DNA of 64,000 bases. Source: Paenibacillus spiritus. Lineage in GTDB: Bacteria > Bacillota > Bacilli > Paenibacillales > Paenibacillaceae. Both the position numbers and the translations under genes were made by a program. The notes beneath the pieces are model-generated. The model worked only from the letters and a program-made list of their open reading frames with translations. It was not told the DNA's origin and did not search any database. Of this stretch, positions 34,714-43,001 are shown in pieces; within the stretch, counting starts at the first letter, position 1, and every line of letters starts with the position of its first letter. The stretch lies in contig NZ_VYKK01000005.1 of NCBI RefSeq assembly GCF_008710135.1, positions 394,745 through 458,744 of the forward strand, read 5' to 3'.

Positions 34714-35469
34714 ATGCGTTACAAGGATCATTCGGTCATCGTGACGGGGGCGGCACGGGGCATCGGGGCGGCCATTGCCCGCAGCTATGCGGCGGAAGGG
34801 GCGCGGGTAATTCTGGCTGACCTGCTTGTTGAACAAGGCGAGAGAACGGCGGACGATATCCGTTCCGGAGGCGGACAAGCCCGGTTCATTGCCTGTGATG
34901 TAAGCCGCGAAGAGCAGGTGGTTGCTCTGATCGCCCGGACTGTGGAACACTACGGCGCCGTTGATATTCTCATCAATAATGCAGGCATCGCCGATCCGCA
35001 CCAGGCCTCTTTCTATGATCTGACGGGAGACCAGTGGGACCGGGTGATGAATACGAATGCCAAGGGATGCTTCCTGACGTCCCGCGAGGCTGCCAAAATC
35101 ATGCGCCTCAACGAACAAGGAGGCGCGATTGTTCATATTTCCTCTACCCGGGCTCTCATGTCCGAGCCTCATACCGAGGCCTATGCGGCCTCCAAGGGAG
35201 CCATCGCGTCTTTGACGCATGCCATGGCGGTCTCGCTAGGCCCGGACGGCATTACCGTGAACTGTATTTATCCCGGCTGGATCGAGACCGGGGATTACCG
35301 GGAATTAAGAGAGATCGACCATGCCCAGCATCCCGCCGGTCGGGTCGGCAAGCCGGAGGATATAGCCAGGGCTTGTCTGTACCTGACCGATTCGGTGAAC
35401 CGCTTCATCACAGGGGCCGGACTGGTGGTCGACGGAGGAATGACCGTCAAAATGATCTACGAACCCTGA
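34714..35469 (+). CDS. SDR-family oxidoreductase
   Basis: 251 residues from ATG 34714 (AGGAG, 9 nt); the open frame extends upstream through the terminator and is not supported there. Motifs: TGAARGIG, CDVSREEQ, NNAGIADP, HISSTRALM and the catalytic YAASKGAI, then VVDGGMTVKM at the end. It resembles glucose 1-dehydrogenase/3-oxoacyl reductase-type SDRs. Substrate not evident. Confidence 0.9.
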   Translation: MRYKDHSVIVTGAARGIGAAIARSYAAEGARVILADLLVEQGERTADDIRSGGGQARFIACDVSREEQVVALIARTVEHYGAVDILINNAGIADPHQASFYDLTGDQWDRVMNTNAKGCFLTSREAAKIMRLNEQGGAIVHISSTRALMSEPHTEAYAASKGAIASLTHAMAVSLGPDGITVNCIYPGWIETGDYRELREIDHAQHPAGRVGKPEDIARACLYLTDSVNRFITGAGLVVDGGMTVKMIYEP

Positions 35470-35495
35470 CCAAGAAAAAGGGATTCCCCGGGACA

Positions 35496-35524
35496 GTCAC
35501 CCATTGGGCATTCGCACATACAAT
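35496..35524 (+). promoter_or_regulatory. Sigma-E-like promoter of cwlJ-gerQ
   Basis: CATACAAT at 35517-35524 matches the sigma-E -10 consensus exactly, and GTCACCC at 35496-35502 resembles its -35, with 14 nt between. Mother-cell expression is what is known for cwlJ and gerQ in Bacillus. Confidence 0.6.
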
Positions 35525-35585
35525 ACATCATGCAACACGAGAGCGGTCGGCTTGAAGGAGCCGATTGTTGGGGAGGGAACAGCGC

Positions 35586-36008
35586 GTGGCTGTAATCAAG
35601 GCGAATTCCGAAGATGTCAAAGTGCTAGCCCGGTTGATGCGCGCCGAAGCGGAAGAGGACGGCGACCCCGGAATGCTCATGGTCGGGAATGTCGGAGTCA
35701 ACCGGATTCTGGGCAATTGCCTCGACTTTCGGAATATCCGGAGCATCGACGATATGGTCTACCAGTCTCCGGGAGGATTCGAAGCTCCGCAGAAGGGCTA
35801 CTTCTACCAGCGGGCCAGAGAGCGCGATATCCGGCTGGCGAACCGGGTCATAGCGGGCGAGCGCACCTGGCCGGCCAGCAATGCCCTCTGGTTCTTCCGT
35901 CCCGAAGGCGATTGTCCGGCAACTTGGTACAACCAGCAGAATACCGGACGCTACAAGGCGCACTGTTTCTTCAGTCCTTCCAGCGAGGAATGCCCGGCGG
36001 TGTACTAG
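35586..36008 (+). CDS. cwlJ: Spore cortex-lytic enzyme CwlJ
   Basis: 140 residues, close to the 142 of B. subtilis CwlJ, from GTG 35586 (GGGAGGG, 8 nt). It is a SleB/CwlJ hydrolase domain without a peptidoglycan-binding domain or signal peptide: LARLMRAEAEEDGDPGMLMVGNVGVNRI with the catalytic Glu, and the Phe/Tyr-rich C-terminal GRYKAHCFF. CwlJ degrades spore cortex muramic-lactam peptidoglycan during germination and depends on GerQ for its place in the coat. gerQ follows 37 nt later, which strongly supports the identification. Confidence 0.93.
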   Translation: MAVIKANSEDVKVLARLMRAEAEEDGDPGMLMVGNVGVNRILGNCLDFRNIRSIDDMVYQSPGGFEAPQKGYFYQRARERDIRLANRVIAGERTWPASNALWFFRPEGDCPATWYNQQNTGRYKAHCFFSPSSEECPAVY

Positions 36009-36045
36009 AGAATCCCAAGATTATTTTGTCAGGAGGAAATTATCC

Positions 36046-36462
36046 ATGTACCAAACGTATCGCCCCGTTACTTACACAACAGCTCACGGATCCGCAATGC
36101 CCCAAATGGGCGCCGTGCCGCCCCAGGTATCGAGCGGAGGGGTCATGACGCCGGGAGGAACCGTCGTATCCACGGCGCCGCCCGTATTCGAGCAATCCTA
36201 TATCGAGAACATTTTGCGGCTTAACCTCGGCAAAGTCGGTACTTTCTATATGACTTACGAGAACAATTCGGAGTGGAATGCCAAGATCTTCAAAGGGGTG
36301 CTGGAAGCCGCCGGCCGCGACCATATCATCATCAGCGATCCTAATACCGGCCAGCGCACCATTCTGCTGATGGTTAATCTCGACTATGCGACCTTCGATC
36401 AGCCGCTGGTCTATCAGTACCCGGGAGTCATCGGCAATCCGCCGGTATCCCGTTCGCGCTGA
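36046..36462 (+). CDS. gerQ: Spore coat protein GerQ
   Basis: 138 residues from ATG 36046 (AGGAGGAAATTATCC). A Tyr/Pro/Gly-rich N-terminus is followed by the conserved core SYIENILRLNLGKVGTFYMTYENNSEWNAKIFKGVLEAAGRDHIIISD. GerQ is an inner-coat protein needed for CwlJ localisation and is crosslinked by transglutaminase in B. subtilis. The gene order here is cwlJ then gerQ. The hairpin at 36491-36520 closes the unit. Confidence 0.94.
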   Translation: MYQTYRPVTYTTAHGSAMPQMGAVPPQVSSGGVMTPGGTVVSTAPPVFEQSYIENILRLNLGKVGTFYMTYENNSEWNAKIFKGVLEAAGRDHIIISDPNTGQRTILLMVNLDYATFDQPLVYQYPGVIGNPPVSRSR

Positions 36463-36490
36463 ACGCATAAACGGCAGGTAACAGCGGAAG

Positions 36491-36532
36491 AGGACGCTTC
36501 CCGGATGCGGGCGGCGTCCTTTCGTCCTTTTT
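36491..36532 (+). terminator. Terminator of cwlJ-gerQ
   Basis: AGGACGC and CCCG pair with CGGG and GCGTCCT around GATG, followed by TTCGTCCTTTTT. Confidence 0.8.
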
Positions 36533-36739
36533 GCAGAGGGACAGGCATGGTTGCGAAGTGGCCAAATATATCTATATAATGATTATTATAATTCTAATCG
36601 TGATGACAGGCAGGAGATGAATGCGTTGGGAAATTGACCTTGAAGGAGAAGTCGGCTGTCGCATTGGCCCACATTTTTAGAGAGCGAAGGAGGTGGCCTA
36701 TCCGCCGGCGATTTGCTCTGGAGCGGATAGGATAATCAG

Positions 36740-38056
36740 TTGAGCGACCCTTTACCCGATTTATTAAGGCTTGGACTTATTTTTCTTTTAGTGCTGTTGA
36801 ATGGTTTTTTTGTTTCCGTGGAGTACGCCATGGTCAAGGTGCGCGCTTCGCGTCTTGACCATCTCATTGAAGAAGGCAGCAAGCGGGCGGTGCCCGCACG
36901 CGGAATTCTGCGCCGCATGGACGCCTATCTGTCCGCCTGCCAGCTCGGCATTACGGCGGCTTCCCTGGCGCTTGGCTGGCTGGGCGAACCGCTGGTCGCA
37001 CAGGCGATCTCGCCGATGCTGAGAGGAATGGGCATCGGCGCGGCAGGGGTTCATGCCGTATCCGTCGTACTGGCCTTTCTGTTTATTACCGTGCTGCACA
37101 TTGTGCTCGGCGAGCTCGCTCCGAAGACGATTGCCGTCAACAAAGCGGAGCGGGTTCTGCTGCTGATGGCCGGGCCGATGAACGTCTTTTACCGTCTGCT
37201 CTATCCGCTGATCTGGCTGGTCAACGGCATTGCCGGGGGACTGCTTCGGATCTTTCGTCTGACTCCGGTGTCGGAGCTTGGCACCGCGCATACCGAGGAA
37301 GAAATCCGCAGTCTGATGCAGGAGAGCAACAAGAACGGATTGATTGACAACACCGAAATGGCGCTGGTAGACAACATCTTTGAGTTTGTCGATACGACGG
37401 CGCGCGAAATTATGATTCCGCGCACGGAAATGATCTGCCTCAGCAAACATCTAACCCTCCAGGAGAATCTGGAGATCGCATTCGAGGGGATGCGGACCCG
37501 CTACCCGGTCTGCGAAGGAGATAAGGACCATATCATCGGGTTCATTCACATCAAGGATTTAATTCGCGGCAACTCGCACAGCTATGAGGAATTGGTACGC
37601 CCGATTCTGACCGTGCCGGAATCGATTCAGATCAGCGCGCTGTTGAAGCTGATGCAGAAGGCGAAGACGCAGATCGCCATTCTGATCGATGAATACGGCG
37701 GGACCTCCGGACTGGTCACGCTGGAGGATATCATGGAGGAAATCGTCGGCGAGATTCAGGATGAATTCGACGAGGAGCGGCCTGCTCTTGAAGTCATCGG
37801 AGAGGACGAATATTCGGTCGATGGCCTCATGCTGATTGAAGAGATCAACGAGCAGTTTGGCCTCCAGCTGGAGACGGAGGACTACGACACCATCGGCGGC
37901 TGGTTGTACGCCAAGCTGGAGGACGGACCGCCGCAGAAAGGCCAGCGCTACGAGACCGAAGGTCATCTGTTGCTGGTCGAAGAGACGGATCACAAGCGAA
38001 TCTCCCGGATTCGGCTGGTGAAGCTCGATTATCTGGCGGAAGAAGAAGGAGCCTAA
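36740..38056 (+). CDS. CNNM/CBS-domain membrane protein (CorC/HlyC family)
   Basis: 438 residues from TTG 36740. The N-terminal ~190 residues are a CNNM (DUF21) membrane domain with NGFFVSVEYAMVKVRASRLDHL, LSACQLGITAASLALGWLGEP and HIVLGELAPKTIAV. Two CBS domains follow (IMIPRTEMICL; AILIDEYGGTSGLVTLEDIMEEIVGEIQDE), then a C-terminal CorC/HlyC domain (YDTIGGWLYAKL). Proteins of this kind (MpfA/YhdP) export magnesium. Its ribosome site is weak. The upstream 280 bases hold AT-rich sequence but no recognised metal riboswitch. Confidence 0.92.
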   Translation: MSDPLPDLLRLGLIFLLVLLNGFFVSVEYAMVKVRASRLDHLIEEGSKRAVPARGILRRMDAYLSACQLGITAASLALGWLGEPLVAQAISPMLRGMGIGAAGVHAVSVVLAFLFITVLHIVLGELAPKTIAVNKAERVLLLMAGPMNVFYRLLYPLIWLVNGIAGGLLRIFRLTPVSELGTAHTEEEIRSLMQESNKNGLIDNTEMALVDNIFEFVDTTAREIMIPRTEMICLSKHLTLQENLEIAFEGMRTRYPVCEGDKDHIIGFIHIKDLIRGNSHSYEELVRPILTVPESIQISALLKLMQKAKTQIAILIDEYGGTSGLVTLEDIMEEIVGEIQDEFDEERPALEVIGEDEYSVDGLMLIEEINEQFGLQLETEDYDTIGGWLYAKLEDGPPQKGQRYETEGHLLLVEETDHKRISRIRLVKLDYLAEEEGA

Positions 38057-38143
38057 GGCCTCTAAGGTCCCGTAAGGATGGCCGCGAAGCTTCGACTTCT
38101 CCGTTTCGATTGTTCTATCTTGCCTTAATATGCAAGACCGCTG

Positions 38144-38175
38144 ACCGCTCCGCCCTCCCCGGCGGAGCGGTTTTT
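38144..38175 (+). terminator. Terminator of the CNNM gene
   Basis: CCGCTCCGCC pairs with GGCGGAGCGG around CTCCCC, followed by TTTTT. Confidence 0.85.
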
Positions 38176-38280
38176 GCGGCAGCGGCAAGATGCAGTACGG
38201 CGGGGCAGCGTTGCCAAGCGGGAAGGCAAGCCTTTATAATCGGATTGATTTCATTTTGGGAGAGAAAGGACTTATGCCAC

Positions 38281-39000
38281 TTGAATAAGCAATCGTCCAA
38301 GACAGCAGCCAAGGCTGCAAGCAAGAAGGAACAGCGCCGCGCCGAACAGGAACGGGCCAAACGCCGGAACCGGATTATGCTGATCTTCACAGCTGTCGTC
38401 GTCATCGCCGTGATCGCGGCTCTGGCGCTCTGGTCCAAACAGGACCCGGAATTCAACTACAGCGAGCTGCCGCGGCTGGGACAAGCCGATGCGCCGGTGA
38501 AGCTGGTGGAATTCGGAGATTTTAAATGTCCAGCTTGCGCCGATTTCACGAATACCGTGAAGCCGAAGATCGTACAGGACGCCATTGATACCGGCAAAGC
38601 TGCGTTCTACTTCGTCAATATGTCGTTCGTCGGCCCCGATTCCGAGACGGCTTCGCTTGCCGCCCTGTCGGTCTATCATCAGAACCCGGATGCCTTCTGG
38701 AAGTTCTATGATGCCGTCTATGCAAGCCAGGGAGATGAACAGACCGAGTGGGCAACCAAGGACTATCTGGTCAGTCTGGCCCAGAAAGAGAAGCTGGAGA
38801 TTGATTACGACCGGCTGGCCAAGGATATCGAGAATGCCACCTACCGCAAGGAGCTGGAAAGGGACAACAAGACCGCAGAGAAGTTCAATGTTACAAATAC
38901 GCCTTCCTTGTTTATTAATGGAGTAAAGACAAAAGACCCCTTTAATTACAGCGCCGTTGCCGCAGAGATTGACAAGGCGGCAGCCAAGGCCAATCCGTAA
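38281..39000 (+). CDS. bdbD: DsbA/BdbD-like thiol-disulfide oxidoreductase
   Basis: 239 residues from TTG 38281 (GAAAGGA, 10 nt). A Lys/Arg/Glu-rich cytoplasmic head (about 35 residues) precedes one transmembrane anchor (IMLIFTAVVVIAVIAALALW). The outside domain has the active-site pair CPAC in EFGDFKCPACADF and the cis-Pro segment NTPSLFINGV. It should introduce disulfides into secreted proteins. The next gene overlaps its stop by one base and encodes the matching DsbB-type partner. Confidence 0.92.
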   Translation: MNKQSSKTAAKAASKKEQRRAEQERAKRRNRIMLIFTAVVVIAVIAALALWSKQDPEFNYSELPRLGQADAPVKLVEFGDFKCPACADFTNTVKPKIVQDAIDTGKAAFYFVNMSFVGPDSETASLAALSVYHQNPDAFWKFYDAVYASQGDEQTEWATKDYLVSLAQKEKLEIDYDRLAKDIENATYRKELERDNKTAEKFNVTNTPSLFINGVKTKDPFNYSAVAAEIDKAAAKANP

Positions 39001-39461
39001 TGGGCGGGGCGGTACGTTTCCTGCGCCGCAACTGCCTGTATCTGGCCTGGCTGGTTGCCGTCGTCGCCACGGCGGGCAGCTTGTACCTAAGCGAGGTGTT
39101 GCATTACGAGCCCTGCAGGCTCTGCTGGTTCCAGCGGATCTTCATGTATCCGCATGTCATTTTGCTCGGAATTGCCACCTACCGCAACGACCGGAAGATC
39201 ATTCCTTACGCGCTGCCGCTCAGCTTCATCGGCGGTGCGATCTCGATTTATCACTATGCCGAGCAGAAGATACCGGCCTTCGGGCGCGTATTCTCCTGCA
39301 CGGTTGGGGTTCCGTGTACGCAGGATTCCCTTGATTTTCTCGGCTTTATCACCGTCCCGCTGCTTGCGCTGATTGCCCAGATTCTGATCGTGCTGCTGCT
39401 GTGGGCGGGCAGAAAGGGCGAAGAAGACAATGCCGGGCAAGAGGACGGCAGCATCCGTTAA
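39000..39461 (+). CDS. bdbC: DsbB-family disulfide bond formation protein (BdbC)
   Basis: 153 residues, start codon overlapping the bdbD stop (TAATG). Four helices are visible. The conserved CRLCWFQR between helices 1 and 2 and the second cysteine pair in FSCTVGVPCTQ are the redox sites that pass electrons from BdbD to quinone. It is a complete protein of standard length. Confidence 0.95.
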   Translation: MGGAVRFLRRNCLYLAWLVAVVATAGSLYLSEVLHYEPCRLCWFQRIFMYPHVILLGIATYRNDRKIIPYALPLSFIGGAISIYHYAEQKIPAFGRVFSCTVGVPCTQDSLDFLGFITVPLLALIAQILIVLLLWAGRKGEEDNAGQEDGSIR

Positions 39462-39646
39462 TAAAATGTACGCAAATGAACATAAAAGTAAGGGCAACAG
39501 GGATAATAGAAGAGAATGAAAGAGAAAAAACGAACTTCTTGAGGTTTTGACGGAAACAGCTTGTTTTTCATTCTATTTTCATTTTTTTCACCGCTTTACG
39601 GCGGATGGTTTTTTATTCTAATATTAGACCTTGTGAGAAGTTGAAT

Positions 39647-39796
39647 ATGCGCTGAATTTTCCAAGGAAAAACGGGGGAACCAACTGACCGCTGTTGGGGT
39701 CAAAGGGGTGAATCGACGCTGGGCCGCTTGGTCCGCGCCGTAGGGCTTCCACAGTCCGAATCCGCCAGCTAACCTCGTAAGCTGCTGTGGAATGAT
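39647..39796 (+). ncRNA. c-di-AMP riboswitch (ydaO-yuaA type)
   Basis: Conserved blocks are present in order: CGGGGGAACCAAC, TTGGGGT, GGGGTGAATC, GGGC, CCGAATCCGCCAGCTAACCTCGTAAGC-type end (near 39757-39782). They match the ydaO consensus. A terminator follows at 39807-39839, so ligand binding should stop transcription before the potassium transporter gene. Confidence 0.93.
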
Positions 39797-39806
39797 GAAC
39801 CATGCC

Positions 39807-39839
39807 CAGGCATGCGGCTCATTTCCGCATGCCTGTTTT
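39807..39839 (+). terminator. Riboswitch expression-platform terminator
   Basis: CAGGCATGCGG pairs with CCGCATGCCTG around CTCATTT, followed by TTTTC. Confidence 0.85.
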
Positions 39840-39925
39840 CGTGCCTTTATTTATGAAAATTCGCTTCTGAAAACAGCGCACGGCATAGCCGTTTCAACTC
39901 ACCCAAAGAGAGGAACCGAACCCAT

Positions 39926-41743
39926 ATGGTAAGCAAAGTAAAACGTCTGCTGATCGGGCGGCCGCGAAAGTCGACCGAACTCGAACAGGAGAAACTGACC
40001 AAAGTAAAAGCACTTGCGGTCTTGTCGTCGGACGCCCTGTCGTCCGTCGCTTACGGCACCGAGCAAATCCTGCTCGTTCTGGTCGCCGCCGGCTTTACGG
40101 CGATTTGGTATTCCCTCCCGATTGCCCTGGCAGTTTTGGCGTTGCTGGCAATATTGATCTTATCCTATCGCCAGACGATTTACGCTTACCCGCAGGGAGG
40201 CGGCGCTTATATCGTCGCCAAGAACAACCTTGGCGTATCTACCGGCCTGCTCGCCGGCGGTTCGCTGCTGGTCGATTACATCCTGACGGTTGCGGTCAGC
40301 GCATCGGCAGGCACCGATGCCATCACCTCCGCTTTTCCGAGTCTGCACAATCACAGCGTAGGCATTGCGGTAACCGTCATTCTGATTCTGACCATTATCA
40401 ACTTGCGCGGAGTAACGGAATCGGCCTCCTTCATCGCCATTCCGGTCTATCTGTTCGTGGTTGCCATCGTTGTGCTGATTCTCTCCGGCGTTGTGAAATA
40501 TATGACCCAGGGCTCCCACGCCGCTGTTCCGGAGATTGGCACCGCCGTATCGAATGTCAGCCTGTTCCTGCTGCTGAAGGCATTCAGTTCCGGCTGTTCG
40601 GCTCTGACCGGGGTAGAGGCGGTATCCAATGCCATCCCGAACTTTAAGGCGCCTTCCGAGAAGAACGCAGCCAAGACCCTGATGATGATGGGCGTGCTGC
40701 TGGGCTTCATGTTTACCGGCATTACGCTGCTCGCTTACTGGTACGGCATCACGCCGAACGAGAAGGCGACCGTCGTCTCCCAGATCGCCGAATCGACCTT
40801 CGGCCGCGGCGGCATCTACTTTATCATTCAGGGACTGACCGCCGTTATCCTGTTCCTTGCGGCCAATACCGCCTATTCGGCCTTCCCGCTGCTGTCGTTC
40901 ATGCTGGCCAAGGATAAATACCTGCCTCACGCTTTCATGATTCGCGGCGACCGTCTGGGCTTCTCCAACGGCATTATCTTCCTGGGCGTGCTGTCGGCGC
41001 TCCTGGTGGCAGCCTTCCACGGCCATACCGAGAATCTGATTCCGCTGTATGCCGTCGGCGTATTCATTCCGTTCACCCTGTCCCAGCTGGGCATGATGAT
41101 TCGCTGGTACCGGCTCAAGCCGAGCGGCTGGAGAACCAAATTTATTATCAATACCATCGGGATGCTGACGACGCTGACCATTACGCTGATCTTCATCATT
41201 ACGAAGTTCGCCAATGTATGGATGGCATTCCTCTTCCTGCCGATCGTCATGTTCATCTTCATGCGCATCCATCGGCATTATCAGAACACGGCCGACGAGC
41301 TGCGCATCCAGCTGGATAAAGATAAACCCTGCATTAAAGGAAGCACCGTCATTGTTCCGGTCTCCGGCGTTACCCGGGCCGTCCTGCATTCCATCAGCTA
41401 TGCCAAATCGCTGACCGACAACGTGGTGGCTGTCTACATTGGCTTCGATGAAGAAGAGATTCACAAGATGGAACAGAAGTGGGAGGAGTGGAATCCGGGC
41501 GTCCGACTGATTGTGCTGCGTTCCCGTTACCGGAGCATCATCCGGCCGCTGCTGAAATTTATTGACACCGTCGAATGGAAGACATCGGCAACCGACCACA
41601 TCACCATTCTGATTCCGCAGTTTATCACCAAGCATTGGTGGCAGGCGGCCCTGCATAACCAGACGAGTATCCTCATCCGTACGTACCTCATGAACCAGAA
41701 GGATGTCGTCGTTGCAACCGTTCCTTTCCATCTTCATAAGTAA
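39926..41743 (+). CDS. kimA: Potassium transporter KimA (YdaO)
   Basis: 605 residues, the KimA length. About 12 helices: KVKALAVLSSDALSSVAYGTEQIL in the first, SYRQTIYAYPQGGGAYIVAKNNLG, then GCSALTGVEAVSNAIPNFK. The last ~150 residues are a cytoplasmic USP-like domain (GSTVIVPVSGVTRAVLHSISYAKSLTD). KimA is a high-affinity K+/H+ symporter inhibited by c-di-AMP in Bacillus. The c-di-AMP riboswitch directly upstream fits that role. Confidence 0.96.
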   Translation: MVSKVKRLLIGRPRKSTELEQEKLTKVKALAVLSSDALSSVAYGTEQILLVLVAAGFTAIWYSLPIALAVLALLAILILSYRQTIYAYPQGGGAYIVAKNNLGVSTGLLAGGSLLVDYILTVAVSASAGTDAITSAFPSLHNHSVGIAVTVILILTIINLRGVTESASFIAIPVYLFVVAIVVLILSGVVKYMTQGSHAAVPEIGTAVSNVSLFLLLKAFSSGCSALTGVEAVSNAIPNFKAPSEKNAAKTLMMMGVLLGFMFTGITLLAYWYGITPNEKATVVSQIAESTFGRGGIYFIIQGLTAVILFLAANTAYSAFPLLSFMLAKDKYLPHAFMIRGDRLGFSNGIIFLGVLSALLVAAFHGHTENLIPLYAVGVFIPFTLSQLGMMIRWYRLKPSGWRTKFIINTIGMLTTLTITLIFIITKFANVWMAFLFLPIVMFIFMRIHRHYQNTADELRIQLDKDKPCIKGSTVIVPVSGVTRAVLHSISYAKSLTDNVVAVYIGFDEEEIHKMEQKWEEWNPGVRLIVLRSRYRSIIRPLLKFIDTVEWKTSATDHITILIPQFITKHWWQAALHNQTSILIRTYLMNQKDVVVATVPFHLHK

Positions 41744-41749
41744 AAGCTT

Positions 41750-41777
41750 GGCGCCCGGTTCCCCGGGCGCTTTTTTT
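41750..41777 (+). terminator. Terminator of kimA
   Basis: GGCGCCCGG pairs with CCGGGCGC, followed by seven T. Confidence 0.85.
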
Positions 41778-41784
41778 GTCTCTC

Positions 41785-41832
41785 TTGACAGAGATAATGA
41801 TAATCAATATCATTTGTAATGATAATGAGACA
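41785..41832 (+). promoter_or_regulatory. Fur-controlled promoter of the siderophore-binding protein gene
   Basis: TTGACA (41785-41790), 17 nt, TATCAT (41808-41813). GATAATGATAATCAATATC at 41793-41811 fits the Fur box and overlaps the spacer and -10. A second AATGATAATGA sequence follows at about 41818. Iron-loaded Fur should block this promoter. Confidence 0.88.
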
Positions 41833-41856
41833 GGTTGATTTTTAGGAGGAAAATAA

Positions 41857-42864
41857 ATGTTCAAGTTTACGAGTTCCCGTAAATCCCGGTCTGCCGCTCT
41901 GGCCGGTGTCCTGATGATTGCGCTGCTGGCTTCCGCCTGCGGCAATTCCAATAACGGCTCCGCCAGCAGCCCGGCCCCGGCCGAGAGCCCGCCACCGGCA
42001 ACCGCTGCGTCGGCCGAACCGCAATCGGCCGGGAAGACGGTGACCGATGCCATGGGGCACGAAGTGAAGATTCCGGCGAACCCGCAAAAGGTGCTGGCCT
42101 CCTACCTGGAAGACTACCTGGTTACACTGGGGGTCACACCGGTAGCTCAGTGGTCCGTTCCGAACGGCGTCCAGGACTACTTATCCGACAAGCTGTCCGG
42201 TGTCCCGACGATCAGCTATGATCTGCCGCTGGAGGCGGTGATCAGCTTCGCGCCCGACCTTATCCTCATCGGATCGGAATCGGCTGTGCAGAACGGTCTG
42301 TACGACCAGTACAGCAAAGTAGCGCCAACCTATGTACTTGGCGACGAGACGGGCAAAGACTGGCGCAAGGCGCTGACAACGATCGGCGGTCTTCTCGGCA
42401 GAAGCGGGCAGGCGGAAGCAGCCATAGCAGAATATGACCGGAAGGCTGCGGATGCCAAGGCCAAGCTGGCAAAGGCGGTATCCGGCCAGTCGGCGGCAGT
42501 GGTCTGGCTGGTTCAGAAGAATTTCTACCTGGTGGATGAGACACAGTCGAGCGGTTCGGTCCTGTACCGTGATCTGGGGCTCACGCCTCCGAACCTGGTC
42601 ACGGATATTCCCGAAGCGAACCGGGCCAGTTGGAATCCCGTGACGCTGGAGAAGCTTGCGGAACTCAAGGCCGATCATCTTTTCCTTGTCAACAGCGATA
42701 AGACCGAGGGCTCCGATGTGCTGAACAGTGCGATCTGGAAGGGCATCCCTGCCGTCAAGGCCGGGCATGTCTATGAACTGGAAGCGTCCAGCAGCTGGCT
42801 CTACAACGGACCGACGGCCGGTTCCCAAGTAATCGACGACGTTCTTAAGTTTCTGGTCAAATAG
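41857..42864 (+). CDS. Siderophore-iron ABC transporter substrate-binding lipoprotein
   Basis: 335 residues. Lipobox LLASACG after a hydrophobic stretch, then a Ser/Pro/Ala-rich linker. The mature part starts GKTVTDAMGHEVKIPANPQKVLAS, the class III binding-protein pattern (FhuD/YfiY/FpuA), and continues with DLILIGSES and ITLEKLAELKADHLF-like segments. It should capture an iron-siderophore outside the membrane and deliver it to the FecCD-type permeases downstream. Fur promoter upstream; own terminator at 42876. Confidence 0.93.
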   Translation: MFKFTSSRKSRSAALAGVLMIALLASACGNSNNGSASSPAPAESPPPATAASAEPQSAGKTVTDAMGHEVKIPANPQKVLASYLEDYLVTLGVTPVAQWSVPNGVQDYLSDKLSGVPTISYDLPLEAVISFAPDLILIGSESAVQNGLYDQYSKVAPTYVLGDETGKDWRKALTTIGGLLGRSGQAEAAIAEYDRKAADAKAKLAKAVSGQSAAVVWLVQKNFYLVDETQSSGSVLYRDLGLTPPNLVTDIPEANRASWNPVTLEKLAELKADHLFLVNSDKTEGSDVLNSAIWKGIPAVKAGHVYELEASSSWLYNGPTAGSQVIDDVLKFLVK

Positions 42865-42875
42865 AACCTTGCAGG

Positions 42876-42909
42876 CAGGCACCGGGCGAACCGGTGCCTG
42901 TTCTTTTTT
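42876..42909 (+). terminator. Terminator between binding protein and permeases
   Basis: CAGGCACCGG pairs with CCGGTGCCTG around GCGAA, followed by TTCTTTTTT. It lets the binding protein be expressed apart from the permease operon. Confidence 0.85.
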
Positions 42910-42928
42910 GGCAACCTGTGCGCCTGTC

Positions 42929-42986
42929 TTGTACAACCGTCTCGGATTTGCGATAATGTAGCTACTGATATTGGTTATCATTATCA
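42929..42986 (+). promoter_or_regulatory. Fur-controlled promoter of the permease operon
   Basis: TTGTAC (42929-42934), 17 nt, GATAAT (42952-42957), then a Fur-box-like TGATATTGGTTATCATTATC at 42966-42985 just before the ribosome site. Confidence 0.75.
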
Positions 42987-43001
42987 AAAGGAGCAGGCCG
43001 A

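Noticed and set aside
36580..36605. AT-rich sequence upstream of the CNNM gene as a Fur, PerR or MntR box
   Set aside because: Only one half-site fits any of these consensuses and no promoter places it convincingly. I also saw none of the conserved blocks of magnesium (M-box) or manganese (yybP-ykoY) riboswitches there.
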